A stretch of DNA of 23,832 bases, taken from positions 11,690 to 35,521 of the forward strand of contig DAKU01000123.1 of assembly GCA_002508425.1 (NCBI GenBank), written 5' to 3'. The stretch comes from Methanosarcinaceae archaeon UBA470. GTDB lineage: Archaea > Halobacteriota > Methanosarcinia > Methanosarcinales > Methanosarcinaceae. Below the pieces are notes generated by a model that saw only the letters and a program-made list of their open reading frames with translations, made no database searches and was not told where the DNA came from. The position numbers and the translations under genes are program-made. Positions 1 through 6,958 of the stretch are shown one piece after another. The first letter of the stretch is position 1. Each line of letters begins with the position of its first letter.

Positions 1-165
1 AGGAAGGAAATATCAATGCCTCTTTCAGAGCACTCGATGTCAGTTCTTTCCTGGCTTTTCAAAGAAGGGGTAGTTCACTCTGTTAAATATACAGATCACA
101 TTCTTGTGGATCTGGAAGCAAGGGAAGAGATAATGAATAAGATTGACTCCTTTTCAGGCACGTAA
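1..165 (+). CDS. C-terminal end of a protein, possibly YigZ/IMPACT family
   Basis: The frame is open from base 1 to a TAA at 163-165, giving the last 54 residues of a protein that begins outside the window. The tail has an alternating pattern (VLSWLFKEGVVHSVKYTDH, then ILVDLE and a short helix, ending SFSGT). This resembles the small ferredoxin-like C-terminal domain (DUF1949) of YigZ/IMPACT proteins, which usually ends in a T-S-G type motif. The match is by eye on a short fragment, so the family call is weak; that it is the end of a real gene is more likely than not, because no other frame is as convincing and promoter-like sequence follows the stop. Confidence 0.4.
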   Translation, partial: RKEISMPLSEHSMSVLSWLFKEGVVHSVKYTDHILVDLEAREEIMNKIDSFSGT

Positions 166-212
166 CCGTAATTTGTTAGTATAGGTGCTTTTAAAAATTA
201 ACATGCGTTATG

Positions 213-221
213 TTTAAATAA
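213..221 (+). promoter_or_regulatory. TATA box of the candidate small RNA
   Basis: TTTAAATAA is a good archaeal TATA box. Its centre (217) lies 27 bases before the first base of the perfect inverted repeat at 244, which is the usual distance to an archaeal transcription start. The same ten bases TTTAAATAAG recur at 22531-22540 in front of mtaC. Confidence 0.55.
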
Positions 222-243
222 GATCGAGTATGTTAGTGAATAT

Positions 244-330
244 GCGAACGGGTCTCTTCTCAAATGTACCACCAATCCTATCCAACCACCCAATACACAA
301 CTCCTTTACCCGTTCGCTTGTTTCTTATAC
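244..330 (+). ncRNA. candidate small RNA: 10-bp stem with G-free C-rich loop
   Basis: GCGAACGGGT (244-253) and its exact complement ACCCGTTCGC (308-317) enclose 54 bases that hold a single G and many C and A residues (ACCACC, AACCACCC, AACTCC). Such a loop cannot fold on itself and would be fully single-stranded. The stem begins where transcription from the TATA box at 213-221 should start, and a U-rich stretch (TTGTTTCTT) follows the stem. C-rich single-stranded loops are known in archaeal and bacterial small RNAs that pair with G-rich ribosome binding sites. The 3' end is uncertain. Alternatives are an unusual terminator of the gene ending at 165 or a protein-binding site. Confidence 0.45.
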
Positions 331-425
331 TGGAGCACAGTTCGTTCTATTCCTATAAGTTCTTATTCCTCTAGTTTCTCTATTCTTGTATCTTTTGTTC
401 GTTACAGTACACTGGTATCGGGAGA

Positions 426-433
426 TTTTATAA
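426..433 (+). promoter_or_regulatory. TATA box for a leaderless PHP gene
   Basis: TTTTATAA is centred 27 bases before the ATG at 457, so transcription should start at or next to the start codon. No ribosome binding site precedes that ATG, which fits a leaderless mRNA. Confidence 0.6.
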
Positions 434-456
434 GGAATCATTTTTTATGTGAATAT

Positions 457-1128
457 ATGAAATTTGACCTGCATGTCCACACACGTTTCTCAAAAGACAG
501 TGATGCAGATATTGATGCTATTATCAGTTATGCTGAAAAACATGGTCTTGATGGTTTTGCAGTATGTGACCATGATATAATCAAAGGTGGTCCTTTCTCC
601 GTGAAGAGGGCAGCTGAGCTTGGATCTTCTCTGATCATTATTCCAGGTGTTGAAATAAGCACTTCTGAAGGACATCTCCTTGTGCTTAATATTAAAGAAA
701 GAATAGAACCGGGGCTATCACCAGTTGAGACCATTAAAAGAGCAAGAGCGCAGAATGCGGTAGTAATATTACCTCATCCTTTCAAGCTCACATCTCATGG
801 CATAGGGTATTTGGAGGGTCTTGATGTGGATGCTGTGGAGGTTTTGAATTCCCGCTGCTTGACTGATGGTCCCAATAATAAGGCACGTGCTGCGGCAACT
901 TCTCTGGGGCTTCCTCAGGTAGGGGGCAGTGATTGTCATGTGCCTGAAATGGTGGGCATGTCATACACTGAAGTAGACGTGCAGGAAAGGTCCTTGGATG
1001 CGGTTCTTGATGCCATTCGGCAGGGAAAAGTAAGTCCAGGTGGTGGCAAAACTCCAAAGGTATTTGTGCTACGCCAGATGATGGCGAATGCACAAAATAG
1101 AATAGCTAAAATACTGGGTTTTGGCTAA
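457..1128 (+). CDS. PHP-domain metal-dependent phosphoesterase
   Basis: A 223-residue protein of the PHP (polymerase and histidinol phosphatase) family. The metal-binding signature is present: H6-x-H8 in LHVHT, D38-H39 in VCDHD, E66 in PGVEIS, H107 in PHPF, and the closing GGSDCH near residue 160. PHP proteins of this short single-domain kind (TrpH/YciV-like) hydrolyse phosphoesters such as nucleoside 3',5'-bisphosphates or short RNA; the substrate here is unknown. The start at 457 is supported by the TATA box 27 bases upstream and by the usual family N-terminus. It runs towards the DUF447 gene and their last codons overlap by a few bases (1125-1128), so the two transcripts converge. Confidence 0.85.
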   Translation: MKFDLHVHTRFSKDSDADIDAIISYAEKHGLDGFAVCDHDIIKGGPFSVKRAAELGSSLIIIPGVEISTSEGHLLVLNIKERIEPGLSPVETIKRARAQNAVVILPHPFKLTSHGIGYLEGLDVDAVEVLNSRCLTDGPNNKARAAATSLGLPQVGGSDCHVPEMVGMSYTEVDVQERSLDAVLDAIRQGKVSPGGGKTPKVFVLRQMMANAQNRIAKILGFG

Positions 1129-1721
1129 ACGAACGTGTGTAACAAGCGCAGAGCTTCTTTTTCTCTTTCTCCGCCACACTTGTTGATAATATCCTCGTAG
1201 AATTTGATCAGTTTGAGGTATTTCTCTTCGCCATCTATCTTATAGCGTGTGGCATGAATGGTTGCCTCGATAATAGCATTAAATCCTCTATTAGGTGCCT
1301 TTGGGTAAAAAGAGTTAACATGTCCTCTAAGTGGTCGTAGTTCTGCTATCATAGCTTCAGGTGCTATCTTGGTATTAATGCATTCAAAGGCCACCCAACT
1401 TTGAGCTGCTTTAAGTACGGGGAACTCTCTCCCCGGTGAAATTATGCTTTCAATGTCATCTGGATCTATATCGGAAAAAGTGCACTTGACAAACAATACT
1501 GGATCATTTGTCACATTTGCTACAAGGAAATTTTCAGCCATGATGTTTTGATAGGTCTTGGAGCCTTTGAAAAGTCTTATTAGGACAGTGTCTTGTTTCC
1601 TAATTATGCCCATGGGGGCTGCATTTTGGGACCAACCCTGGTGAGTGGTAACGATTGTTTCAGAAATACCTTCAAAGAGACCAAAGTCATCAAGTTTTAT
1701 TTTGTTACTTTCTGTCAGAAT
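1125..1721 (-). CDS. DUF447 family protein with unusual start
   Basis: The first ordinary start codon in this frame is ATG at 1613, giving 162 residues. The frame stays open upstream, and the extra part reads KLDDFGLFEGISETIVTT followed by NAAPMGIIRK, which is the conserved N-terminus of DUF447 (flavin-reductase-like split barrel) proteins. No ATG, GTG or TTG exists between the in-frame stop near 1768 and 1613. I place the start at ATT 1721-1719, five bases after a GGGGGA stretch, with CTG 1718-1716 as an alternative; this overlaps the end of the upstream CitG-like gene. The conserved GSKTYQNI and FLVANVTNDP segments follow. Function is unknown. The family is, to my recollection, found in tetrahydromethanopterin gene clusters of methylotrophs. 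Last gene of a three-gene operon. Confidence 0.75.
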   Translation of the reverse strand: MLTESNKIKLDDFGLFEGISETIVTTHQGWSQNAAPMGIIRKQDTVLIRLFKGSKTYQNIMAENFLVANVTNDPVLFVKCTFSDIDPDDIESIISPGREFPVLKAAQSWVAFECINTKIAPEAMIAELRPLRGHVNSFYPKAPNRGFNAIIEATIHATRYKIDGEEKYLKLIKFYEDIINKCGGEREKEALRLLHTFV

Positions 1722-2689
1722 CTCATTCCCCCAAGGAGAGCTATAAAAAGACCACCTATCATTATGTCAGCTGTAGATCCAGGGTTAATACCCCTTGCAA
1801 GCAGTTCTTTATCAAAGTTGCATATCTCCGGTAATATATTTTCCATATTATATTCAGAGTATTCTAATTTATAACTTATCATCCTTGCTCTTGCAGAGAC
1901 TTCTTCGGCTGTGATCCTGTCGTATTTTGTCTCTATGAACGTATCCGCATTATCTGATAGTATTTTGAGGAAAGCATAGACTATGACATGATTGATTCTG
2001 GAGTAACCAGAATGGATTAGTGTTCCATTAGTGCTCATTTCTCTTGTAATTATTCGGGCACATTGTGAACAGCGTTTGAAACTTGATATCCATTCGCTTG
2101 CAATGAGGTCGTAAGAGCTTGATATTTCCATTAATTGATAAAGCGTGGTGCAATTCTCTTTTATTTCTCCGATGGCTTTTGCATCGGACAAATCGAATTC
2201 ATCCACCTTGCGCACCTTTACTCCAGCAGGTCCAAAGGACATGTAGAATTGGATCGCATCTTCTACATCTGTTTCTTTGACAATGTAAAATGCTTCTTCG
2301 GTGAGATTCTCTGGTGTTAGTTCTTTGCAGTTCCTAATAAGTTTTCCAGCTGCCATTGCAAGGGGAAATAGAAGCAAAAAGGCACCAAAGTGCGTGTTTC
2401 CTCCTTTCTGCCAGGCTGAACTTTCAAGCACAGCCTTATGGACAGATTTGCCTATTCCGTGCTCTTTTGCAGCAGCTTCCTCCAGTATAGGGTAGACTGC
2501 GACTGAAGAGGATAGAAAATGCTCAAAAGTGGTGCCTTCATAATCATGGTCTCTGTCTATATTTCCTGGTTTAGGGTGGGCAGATACTTCCAGCAGCATG
2601 GCAAGCTGTGCACACCTTGCCACATAGGAAGGTGTCTGTTCTGCCGAAGCTTTACTGAGCTTCTCTTCTGTTTCTCGGTCAGTTTTCAT
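1715..2689 (-). CDS. CitG-like (triphosphoribosyl-dephospho-CoA synthase family) protein
   Basis: A 324-residue protein of the CitG/MdcB family. Family marks visible are HPKPGNIDR near residue 38 and GGNTHFGAFLLLFPLA near residue 95, the latter typical of the nucleotide-binding part. In bacteria CitG makes the prosthetic group of citrate lyase from ATP and dephospho-CoA. Methanogens lack citrate lyase, so the archaeal protein must transfer or rearrange a ribosyl phosphate on something else. Members are, as far as I recall, linked to tetrahydromethanopterin pathways. Its ATG overlaps the stop of the upstream methanogenesis-marker gene (2686-2689), which indicates translational coupling in one operon. 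The exact reaction is not known. Confidence 0.75.
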   Translation of the reverse strand: MKTDRETEEKLSKASAEQTPSYVARCAQLAMLLEVSAHPKPGNIDRDHDYEGTTFEHFLSSSVAVYPILEEAAAKEHGIGKSVHKAVLESSAWQKGGNTHFGAFLLLFPLAMAAGKLIRNCKELTPENLTEEAFYIVKETDVEDAIQFYMSFGPAGVKVRKVDEFDLSDAKAIGEIKENCTTLYQLMEISSSYDLIASEWISSFKRCSQCARIITREMSTNGTLIHSGYSRINHVIVYAFLKILSDNADTFIETKYDRITAEEVSARARMISYKLEYSEYNMENILPEICNFDKELLARGINPGSTADIMIGGLFIALLGGMRF

Positions 2690-3819
2690 TTGCCAGTAAC
2701 CTTGGGATGGTCTAGAATGTAATCTGCAAGCTGTTTTTTCAGTTTCATGTATTCTGCATCGGGAAGTCCAATCGTTTCAAGTACTCCATCTCTCAGTGGA
2801 CACATTTTTGTGATCTTACAGCACCACACAAGGCTGCCAAAGCAGGTGCTGTCTCCATATTCAAGTGGTGTTCCCTTTGCAAATTCCATCTTTATGTCCG
2901 CGAACTCTTTTGCAGAAAGCCCAATTTTTTTGATGTTGGAATGTACTGGACATGGTTTGACAGGGAGGCAACAGAAAGCAAGGCCACGCAAGTCACCTTC
3001 TCCTCTGCATACGTGTTTAGGTGAATTATACCACCCTATCTCATTTTGAAGGAGAGTTACTTCTTTTACAAGGGTGGTTATCAATGATGGATCTTCTATT
3101 AATCCTCTACCTATCGAAACTATGTCTGCACCTCTGGTGAACATTTCTTTTGCAGCTTCAAAATCAGTGATAGAATTGTTTCCTATAAGGAGAAGCCTTG
3201 TGGCATCCCTTATATTTTTGATGGCTTCCATATCAGCACCTGATCCTTCCTTCATTGCATCAACGTGCAGTATATCAGAGCCCGCATCTTCGATAGCTTT
3301 AGCCATTTTGACATTGTCTATTACATTGGCGCGCACCTTCACCGATACGATCGCGCCGGTCGTTTTTACTTCGCGGATCATACTTTGTAGCTTCGTAAGG
3401 TCATGTAATAATGCCTCACCTACGCCTAATTTTGTCATTTCGGGCTGCCTGCAGTGTGCATCGATTTCAATTATAGTATTTGCATCCTTGGCGATTTTGG
3501 CAGCTTCGATCAGGGGTTCCAGGGTGGAGCTTCTAACATTGATAGCAACGACACTGTTGGTTTTGGTTGATTTTAACGCATTCTCTATTAGTTTTAAAGG
3601 TTCATCTGAAATGAACTCTTTCCGCCCTCTTTTTACCATTTCGGATGCTGCCTGCTGTGTTGCAGCATCCAGGTTATATCCTCCAAGTATCACAAGCCCA
3701 GCATTTTTTGCGAACTCATTTGCAAAATGGCTGTCCGTTATTCCTCCCATAGGTGCAAGAGCAATGGGGTTCTTAAAATAAAAATTTCCTATCTTGATAT
3801 CAAAAAGATCATCAGACAC
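2686..3819 (-). CDS. methanogenesis marker 9 protein, DUS/DHOD-like barrel with Cys-rich tail
   Basis: A 377-residue protein. Residues 1-255 form an FMN-type TIM barrel related to tRNA-dihydrouridine synthase and dihydroorotate dehydrogenase (NPIALAPMGGITDS at 17-30, KVRANV near 161, HVDAM near 185, GADIVSIGRGLIEDP at 230-244). The tail is the methanogenesis marker 9 domain with eight cysteines in two similar sets: C271, C283-C284, C290 and C326, C333-C334, C340, each set ending CC-x5-CP. These could hold one or two Fe-S clusters. The start is GTG at 3819-3817, six bases after GAGGG. First gene of the operon with the CitG-like and DUF447 genes. Presence throughout methanogens suggests a role in methanogenesis, but the reaction is unknown. 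Confidence 0.85.
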   Translation of the reverse strand: MSDDLFDIKIGNFYFKNPIALAPMGGITDSHFANEFAKNAGLVILGGYNLDAATQQAASEMVKRGRKEFISDEPLKLIENALKSTKTNSVVAINVRSSTLEPLIEAAKIAKDANTIIEIDAHCRQPEMTKLGVGEALLHDLTKLQSMIREVKTTGAIVSVKVRANVIDNVKMAKAIEDAGSDILHVDAMKEGSGADMEAIKNIRDATRLLLIGNNSITDFEAAKEMFTRGADIVSIGRGLIEDPSLITTLVKEVTLLQNEIGWYNSPKHVCRGEGDLRGLAFCCLPVKPCPVHSNIKKIGLSAKEFADIKMEFAKGTPLEYGDSTCFGSLVWCCKITKMCPLRDGVLETIGLPDAEYMKLKKQLADYILDHPKVTGK

Positions 3820-3917
3820 GTTTTTCCCTCTGTTTAACGTGATTTTTACTAGTCTTGCTCAATAAATGTAAGTTGCATATTAATATAACGCTGATACTCC
3901 TCGGCCATGTCTATAAC

Positions 3918-3928
3918 TATTATATATG
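3918..3928 (-). promoter_or_regulatory. probable TATA box of the mmp9-CitG-DUF447 operon
   Basis: Read on the minus strand this is ACATATATAAT, a TATA-like box. Transcription would begin near 3895-3900, leaving a leader of about 80 bases before the GTG at 3819. A 19-codon reading frame lies in that leader (ATG near 3906), which I do not regard as a gene. Confidence 0.35.
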
Positions 3929-3990
3929 TCACAATGCTCTTGCAGTAACTCTTATGTTCTAATGGCATTCTTTTGTTTCGAAGCTTAAAA

Positions 3991-3998
3991 TTATATAG
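3991..3998 (+). promoter_or_regulatory. TATA box for the small zinc-ribbon gene
   Basis: TTATATAG, preceded by an A-rich stretch, predicts a transcription start near 4020, about 28 bases before the ATG at 4048, leaving room for the GGGAGGT ribosome binding site at 4037-4043. Confidence 0.45.
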
Positions 3999-4047
3999 CA
4001 TAACCTCAAAATTAAAATTGTCAATAATTTCAATAAGGGAGGTTATT

Positions 4048-4254
4048 ATGAAGTGTCTTGTCTGTGGGGAAGAAAGTGATAACAAGTACTGTAATACATG
4101 TGGTAAGATAATGGATGAGGTTATCAGGCAGGTAGGTGAAAAGCGCTGGAGTTCTATTGATGATTGCTCATTTATTTACCCCATGGTCTTGCGGGCAGCC
4201 AGGGGTGAAATAGGAGTCTATGATATTATACGATCCCTGGAGGTAGAGGAATAA
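4048..4254 (+). CDS. small zinc-ribbon protein
   Basis: A 68-residue protein with a zinc-ribbon at the N-terminus: C3-x2-C6 and C15-x2-C18 (KCLVCGEE and KYCNTCGK). The remaining 50 residues look like one or two helices (DEVIRQVGEKRWSS, then a segment ending IIRSLEVEE). The reading frame extends further upstream to 3973, but the start at 4048 is chosen because a strong GGGAGGT lies 5 bases before it and the conserved-looking zinc knuckle begins there. It is read alone between the divergent mmp9 operon and npdG. Probably a nucleic-acid- or protein-binding adaptor; I do not recognise a named family. Confidence 0.7.
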   Translation: MKCLVCGEESDNKYCNTCGKIMDEVIRQVGEKRWSSIDDCSFIYPMVLRAARGEIGVYDIIRSLEVEE

Positions 4255-4383
4255 TTCTATATCTTTCTTTTTTTCTTCAGAACAATTAAAATTAGTATCC
4301 TGCTCATTTTTGGTCTAGTATTTGAGTCTTTCTAAGTTTTGTTCGAGCCAATAGTTGAGATACTTACTAAGGCATACTGATAT

Positions 4384-4391
4384 TTTATAAA
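4384..4391 (+). promoter_or_regulatory. TATA box for npdG
   Basis: TTTATAAA predicts a start of transcription near 4415 and a 50-base leader to the ATG at 4465. A T-rich stretch at 4262-4275 just after the zinc-ribbon gene probably ends that transcript first. Confidence 0.45.
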
Positions 4392-4464
4392 CAATGGATC
4401 TTGTATTTCTTCTTCTGGACTCATATCATATCCTTAATATAGTACGTTATCAATGGGGATTACT

Positions 4465-5190
4465 ATGAAGATTGCAATAATTGGCGGTACAGGCAGCATT
4501 GGAAGAGGTTTTGCCCTGAGATGGGGGCAGAAACATGAAGTGGTCATAGGTTCAAGAGAACAGGAGAAAGCTAGAGCTAAAGCTGCTGAATATACTTCTA
4601 TTTTAAAGGACCGTGGTCTTAACGCCAATATAAAAGGTGAGTTGAATGCAACAGCTGCCTCGGGTGCCGATGTCGTAGTACTGGCAATAAGGTATACTAA
4701 GGTTGCTTCAATACTTGAACAGATGAACCCTGTACTGGATAAGCAGGTAGTAATATCTGTTGTAGTGCCAATGGAGAAAGATGTTTGTATGATCATTCCG
4801 GACTCAATTCCCATAGAAGTTCCGGCAAGTTACTCTGAAGATTATAAATCAGACTATTTCTGTTACGTTACTCCATCTGCCGGTAGTGCTGCACAGGAAA
4901 TTGCTTCTATGCTACCACAAGGTATTGAACTTGTATCTGCCTTCCAAAACGTTCCTGCAGCTAAGCTTTCAAACCTTGATATACATCTTGACTATGATAT
5001 AGGTGTATGCGGTAACAACATGCACTCTAAGAATATTGTTTTTGGCCTTATCAGGGACATAGACAGCATGAGACCTATAGATATAGGCCCGATTGACACC
5101 TCTTCCATGATTGAATGCCTGACGCCTCTTCTCCTTAATATAGCTGTACGCAACAAAATGAGGGACGTTGGTATTAAATTTGTAGGCTAA
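4465..5190 (+). CDS. npdG: F420-dependent NADP reductase
   Basis: A 241-residue enzyme that passes hydride between reduced F420 and NADP+, giving the cell NADPH for biosynthesis. The N-terminus MKIAIIGGTGSIGRGFALRW holds the dinucleotide-binding glycine loop, followed by VVIGSRE, the usual NADP 2'-phosphate contact (S and R). Later segments DVVVLAIRY, VVISVVVPME and SAFQNVPAAKL match the family. A start at 4453 is also open, but the GGGGAT at 4455-4460 works as a ribosome binding site for 4465 and the family begins MKIA. Also known as fno. Cytoplasmic. The gene has its own promoter and ends in T-rich sequence (5206-5217). A confident family call. Confidence 0.9.
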   Translation: MKIAIIGGTGSIGRGFALRWGQKHEVVIGSREQEKARAKAAEYTSILKDRGLNANIKGELNATAASGADVVVLAIRYTKVASILEQMNPVLDKQVVISVVVPMEKDVCMIIPDSIPIEVPASYSEDYKSDYFCYVTPSAGSAAQEIASMLPQGIELVSAFQNVPAAKLSNLDIHLDYDIGVCGNNMHSKNIVFGLIRDIDSMRPIDIGPIDTSSMIECLTPLLLNIAVRNKMRDVGIKFVG

Positions 5191-5336
5191 CAAAACCTTA
5201 AATTACATTTTTTTTGTCAAAATTTTGAACTCTTTTTTATTCTACTCTATTGGCTGATAGCCATAGTGGTAACTAAAGTGCTGTACGTTAGTAAATATGG
5301 CTCCATTCTTGAGCACGGTAACTCTTAGAGGCGTAC

Positions 5337-5373
5337 AAAAAGAAAAAAGGAACAGTTGTGTAGGATCAACTGT
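5337..5373 (-). terminator. hairpin plus U-tract ending the glutamate-synthase-like gene
   Basis: On the minus strand ACAGTTG, an 8-base loop and CAACTGT form a 7-bp perfect stem that includes the stop codon of the gene, and is followed by TTCCTTTTTTCTTTTTG. This is a clean intrinsic-terminator layout. Confidence 0.6.
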
Positions 5374-6958
5374 CCAGGATCTCTTCTGCAATGTTCCTGT
5401 AGGCATCCATTACATAGTCGATGCCTGAAACCTTTGCAGCTTCTTCCGTTAAAGCCATGAGGTCTTTGCGTGAGAGTGTTGGCAGGTTGAACTTCCTTGA
5501 ACCGGCCATTAACTGCTGCAGTCCTACTTTTGTCTTCTGTGCATAGGAGTAGATACCAACGGCACCCAGCGGTATATCTTTCATATCATTGCCGTATATC
5601 TCCTGCAGCTCTTCAAAGTGTACGAAGATCTCTTCAGGTCTGTGTCCGAACTCAGAGACGGTCTTCGGCAGATCGTCTTCTTTCAGCCACTTGCCTATGT
5701 TCTTACCTACCATGCCTGGTATCATAAGTGCGCGGCCCATACACACTGCCTTGAAATGTGGTGCGCCCATTGCAAGTGCTTTATAAATTCCATCCTCACT
5801 AGAGAATCCTCCTGCCATGGCCAGATCCGGTATCCTCTTTCCACGCTTTGATAGTTTCTCAGCAAATTCATAGACCAGGGATTGCAGATAGAATGTTGGT
5901 ATTCCCCATTCTTCCATCATTGGCCACGGGCTCATGCCAGTACCTCCCGGCGCACCATCATAGGTGAGCAGGTCAATCTTTGCATCAGAACTGTATTTTA
6001 TTGCCATTGCTGTCTCGGTCATGGAGTAGGCACCGGTTTTTAGGGTGATTCGCTTAAAACCAAGGGCTCTCAATCTGTCACATTCTGCATGGAATCCTTC
6101 TTCGGTAACGAATCCAAGCCTGGAATGTCTCTCGAATTCCCTTATGGCTCCGAGCTTAAATGCTTCCTGCACAGCTGCAAGTTCCGGATCCGGGGTAACG
6201 ATGTAACCCCTTTTCTTAAGTTCAATTGCACGGTCGAGATCCTTTACTTTTATTTCTCCACCAATGCATTTTGCTCCTTGGCCCCATTTCAGTTCGATAG
6301 TATCCATCTCGTGCTTGCTGGAGATATATTCTGCAACACCGAGGTTTGTATCTTCTACATTCATCTGGACAAGCATTTCTCCATATCCGTCGTAGAACTT
6401 TTGATAAAGAGCGATCCTGCGGTCCATTTCTGGTGATTCTTTTACAAGACCATCGCTTCCACGTTTAAGCTGTGGGTCAATACCACATACGTTTTCACCA
6501 CAAACTATGGTGATGCCTGATATTGCGGCGCCAATGGCAAAATGCTCCCAGTTCTTCCTGGCGATATCTGTGGAACCCAGGGCTCCGGTGAAGATGGGTA
6601 ACTTCATCTTTACTTTCTTATCCCAGCCATACTCAGTCTCGGTGTTGACATTTGGGAACCTTGCTGTCTCTGGACCAGGTATCATTCCTTCTGCCATTCC
6701 GATTGCACCTACGGCATATCCCTGGATGTTAAGGTGGGAGTAGTCGATAGGGTAATTCTTATCTGCACCAGCAGTGATCTCTCCGAATGGTCCGGGATAG
6801 ATTACTTCCCGTCCTCTGAAGGATGATTTGAATATCTCACAGTTTCCACGGCACCCGTCCACGCAGCGGGTACATATCCCGGACATCGGTGCGACGCTCT
6901 TTGACCTGTTGAAGGTTCCAGTAGCTTCATTTGCATTTGGCTGTCTTAGGTTTGCCAT
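5366..6958 (-). CDS. glutamate-synthase-like FMN-binding protein with N-terminal Cys cluster
   Basis: A 530-residue protein related to the FMN-binding (GltB2) domain of glutamate synthase. Near residue 335 the sequence YDGAPGGTGMSPWP corresponds to the family GHDGGTG-type loop, and MAGGFSSEDGIYKALAMGA is the typical phosphate-binding region of the barrel. Ahead of the barrel lie C29, C32, C36 and C40 (CTRCVDGCRGNC), likely an Fe-S site. There is no glutaminase domain, so ammonia or another amine would be the nitrogen donor, or the enzyme may act on a different substrate. Start chosen because GAGG lies about ten bases upstream. Single-gene unit with its own terminator; transcription converges with npdG. 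Archaeal proteins of this type are often called glutamate synthase, but the activity is unproven. Confidence 0.8.
   Translation of the reverse strand: MANLRQPNANEATGTFNRSKSVAPMSGICTRCVDGCRGNCEIFKSSFRGREVIYPGPFGEITAGADKNYPIDYSHLNIQGYAVGAIGMAEGMIPGPETARFPNVNTETEYGWDKKVKMKLPIFTGALGSTDIARKNWEHFAIGAAISGITIVCGENVCGIDPQLKRGSDGLVKESPEMDRRIALYQKFYDGYGEMLVQMNVEDTNLGVAEYISSKHEMDTIELKWGQGAKCIGGEIKVKDLDRAIELKKRGYIVTPDPELAAVQEAFKLGAIREFERHSRLGFVTEEGFHAECDRLRALGFKRITLKTGAYSMTETAMAIKYSSDAKIDLLTYDGAPGGTGMSPWPMMEEWGIPTFYLQSLVYEFAEKLSKRGKRIPDLAMAGGFSSEDGIYKALAMGAPHFKAVCMGRALMIPGMVGKNIGKWLKEDDLPKTVSEFGHRPEEIFVHFEELQEIYGNDMKDIPLGAVGIYSYAQKTKVGLQQLMAGSRKFNLPTLSRKDLMALTEEAAKVSGIDYVMDAYRNIAEEILDS

Noticed and set aside
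244..317. tRNA or other classical structured RNA at the inverted repeat
   Set aside because: No D-, anticodon- or T-arm, no TTCRA motif in the right place and no 3' acceptor layout; the loop cannot fold.
3074..3781. 235-codon plus-strand frame opposite the methanogenesis marker 9 gene
   Set aside because: Low-complexity Ser/Ile/Ala-rich translation typical of an antisense shadow; the opposite strand has a clearly conserved protein.
3849..4085. 78-codon reading frame on the minus strand between the mmp9 operon and the zinc-ribbon gene
   Set aside because: It covers the zinc-ribbon gene's ribosome site and promoter in antisense, has no ribosome site of its own and no recognisable domain. Only its last 19 codons fall in the mmp9 leader.
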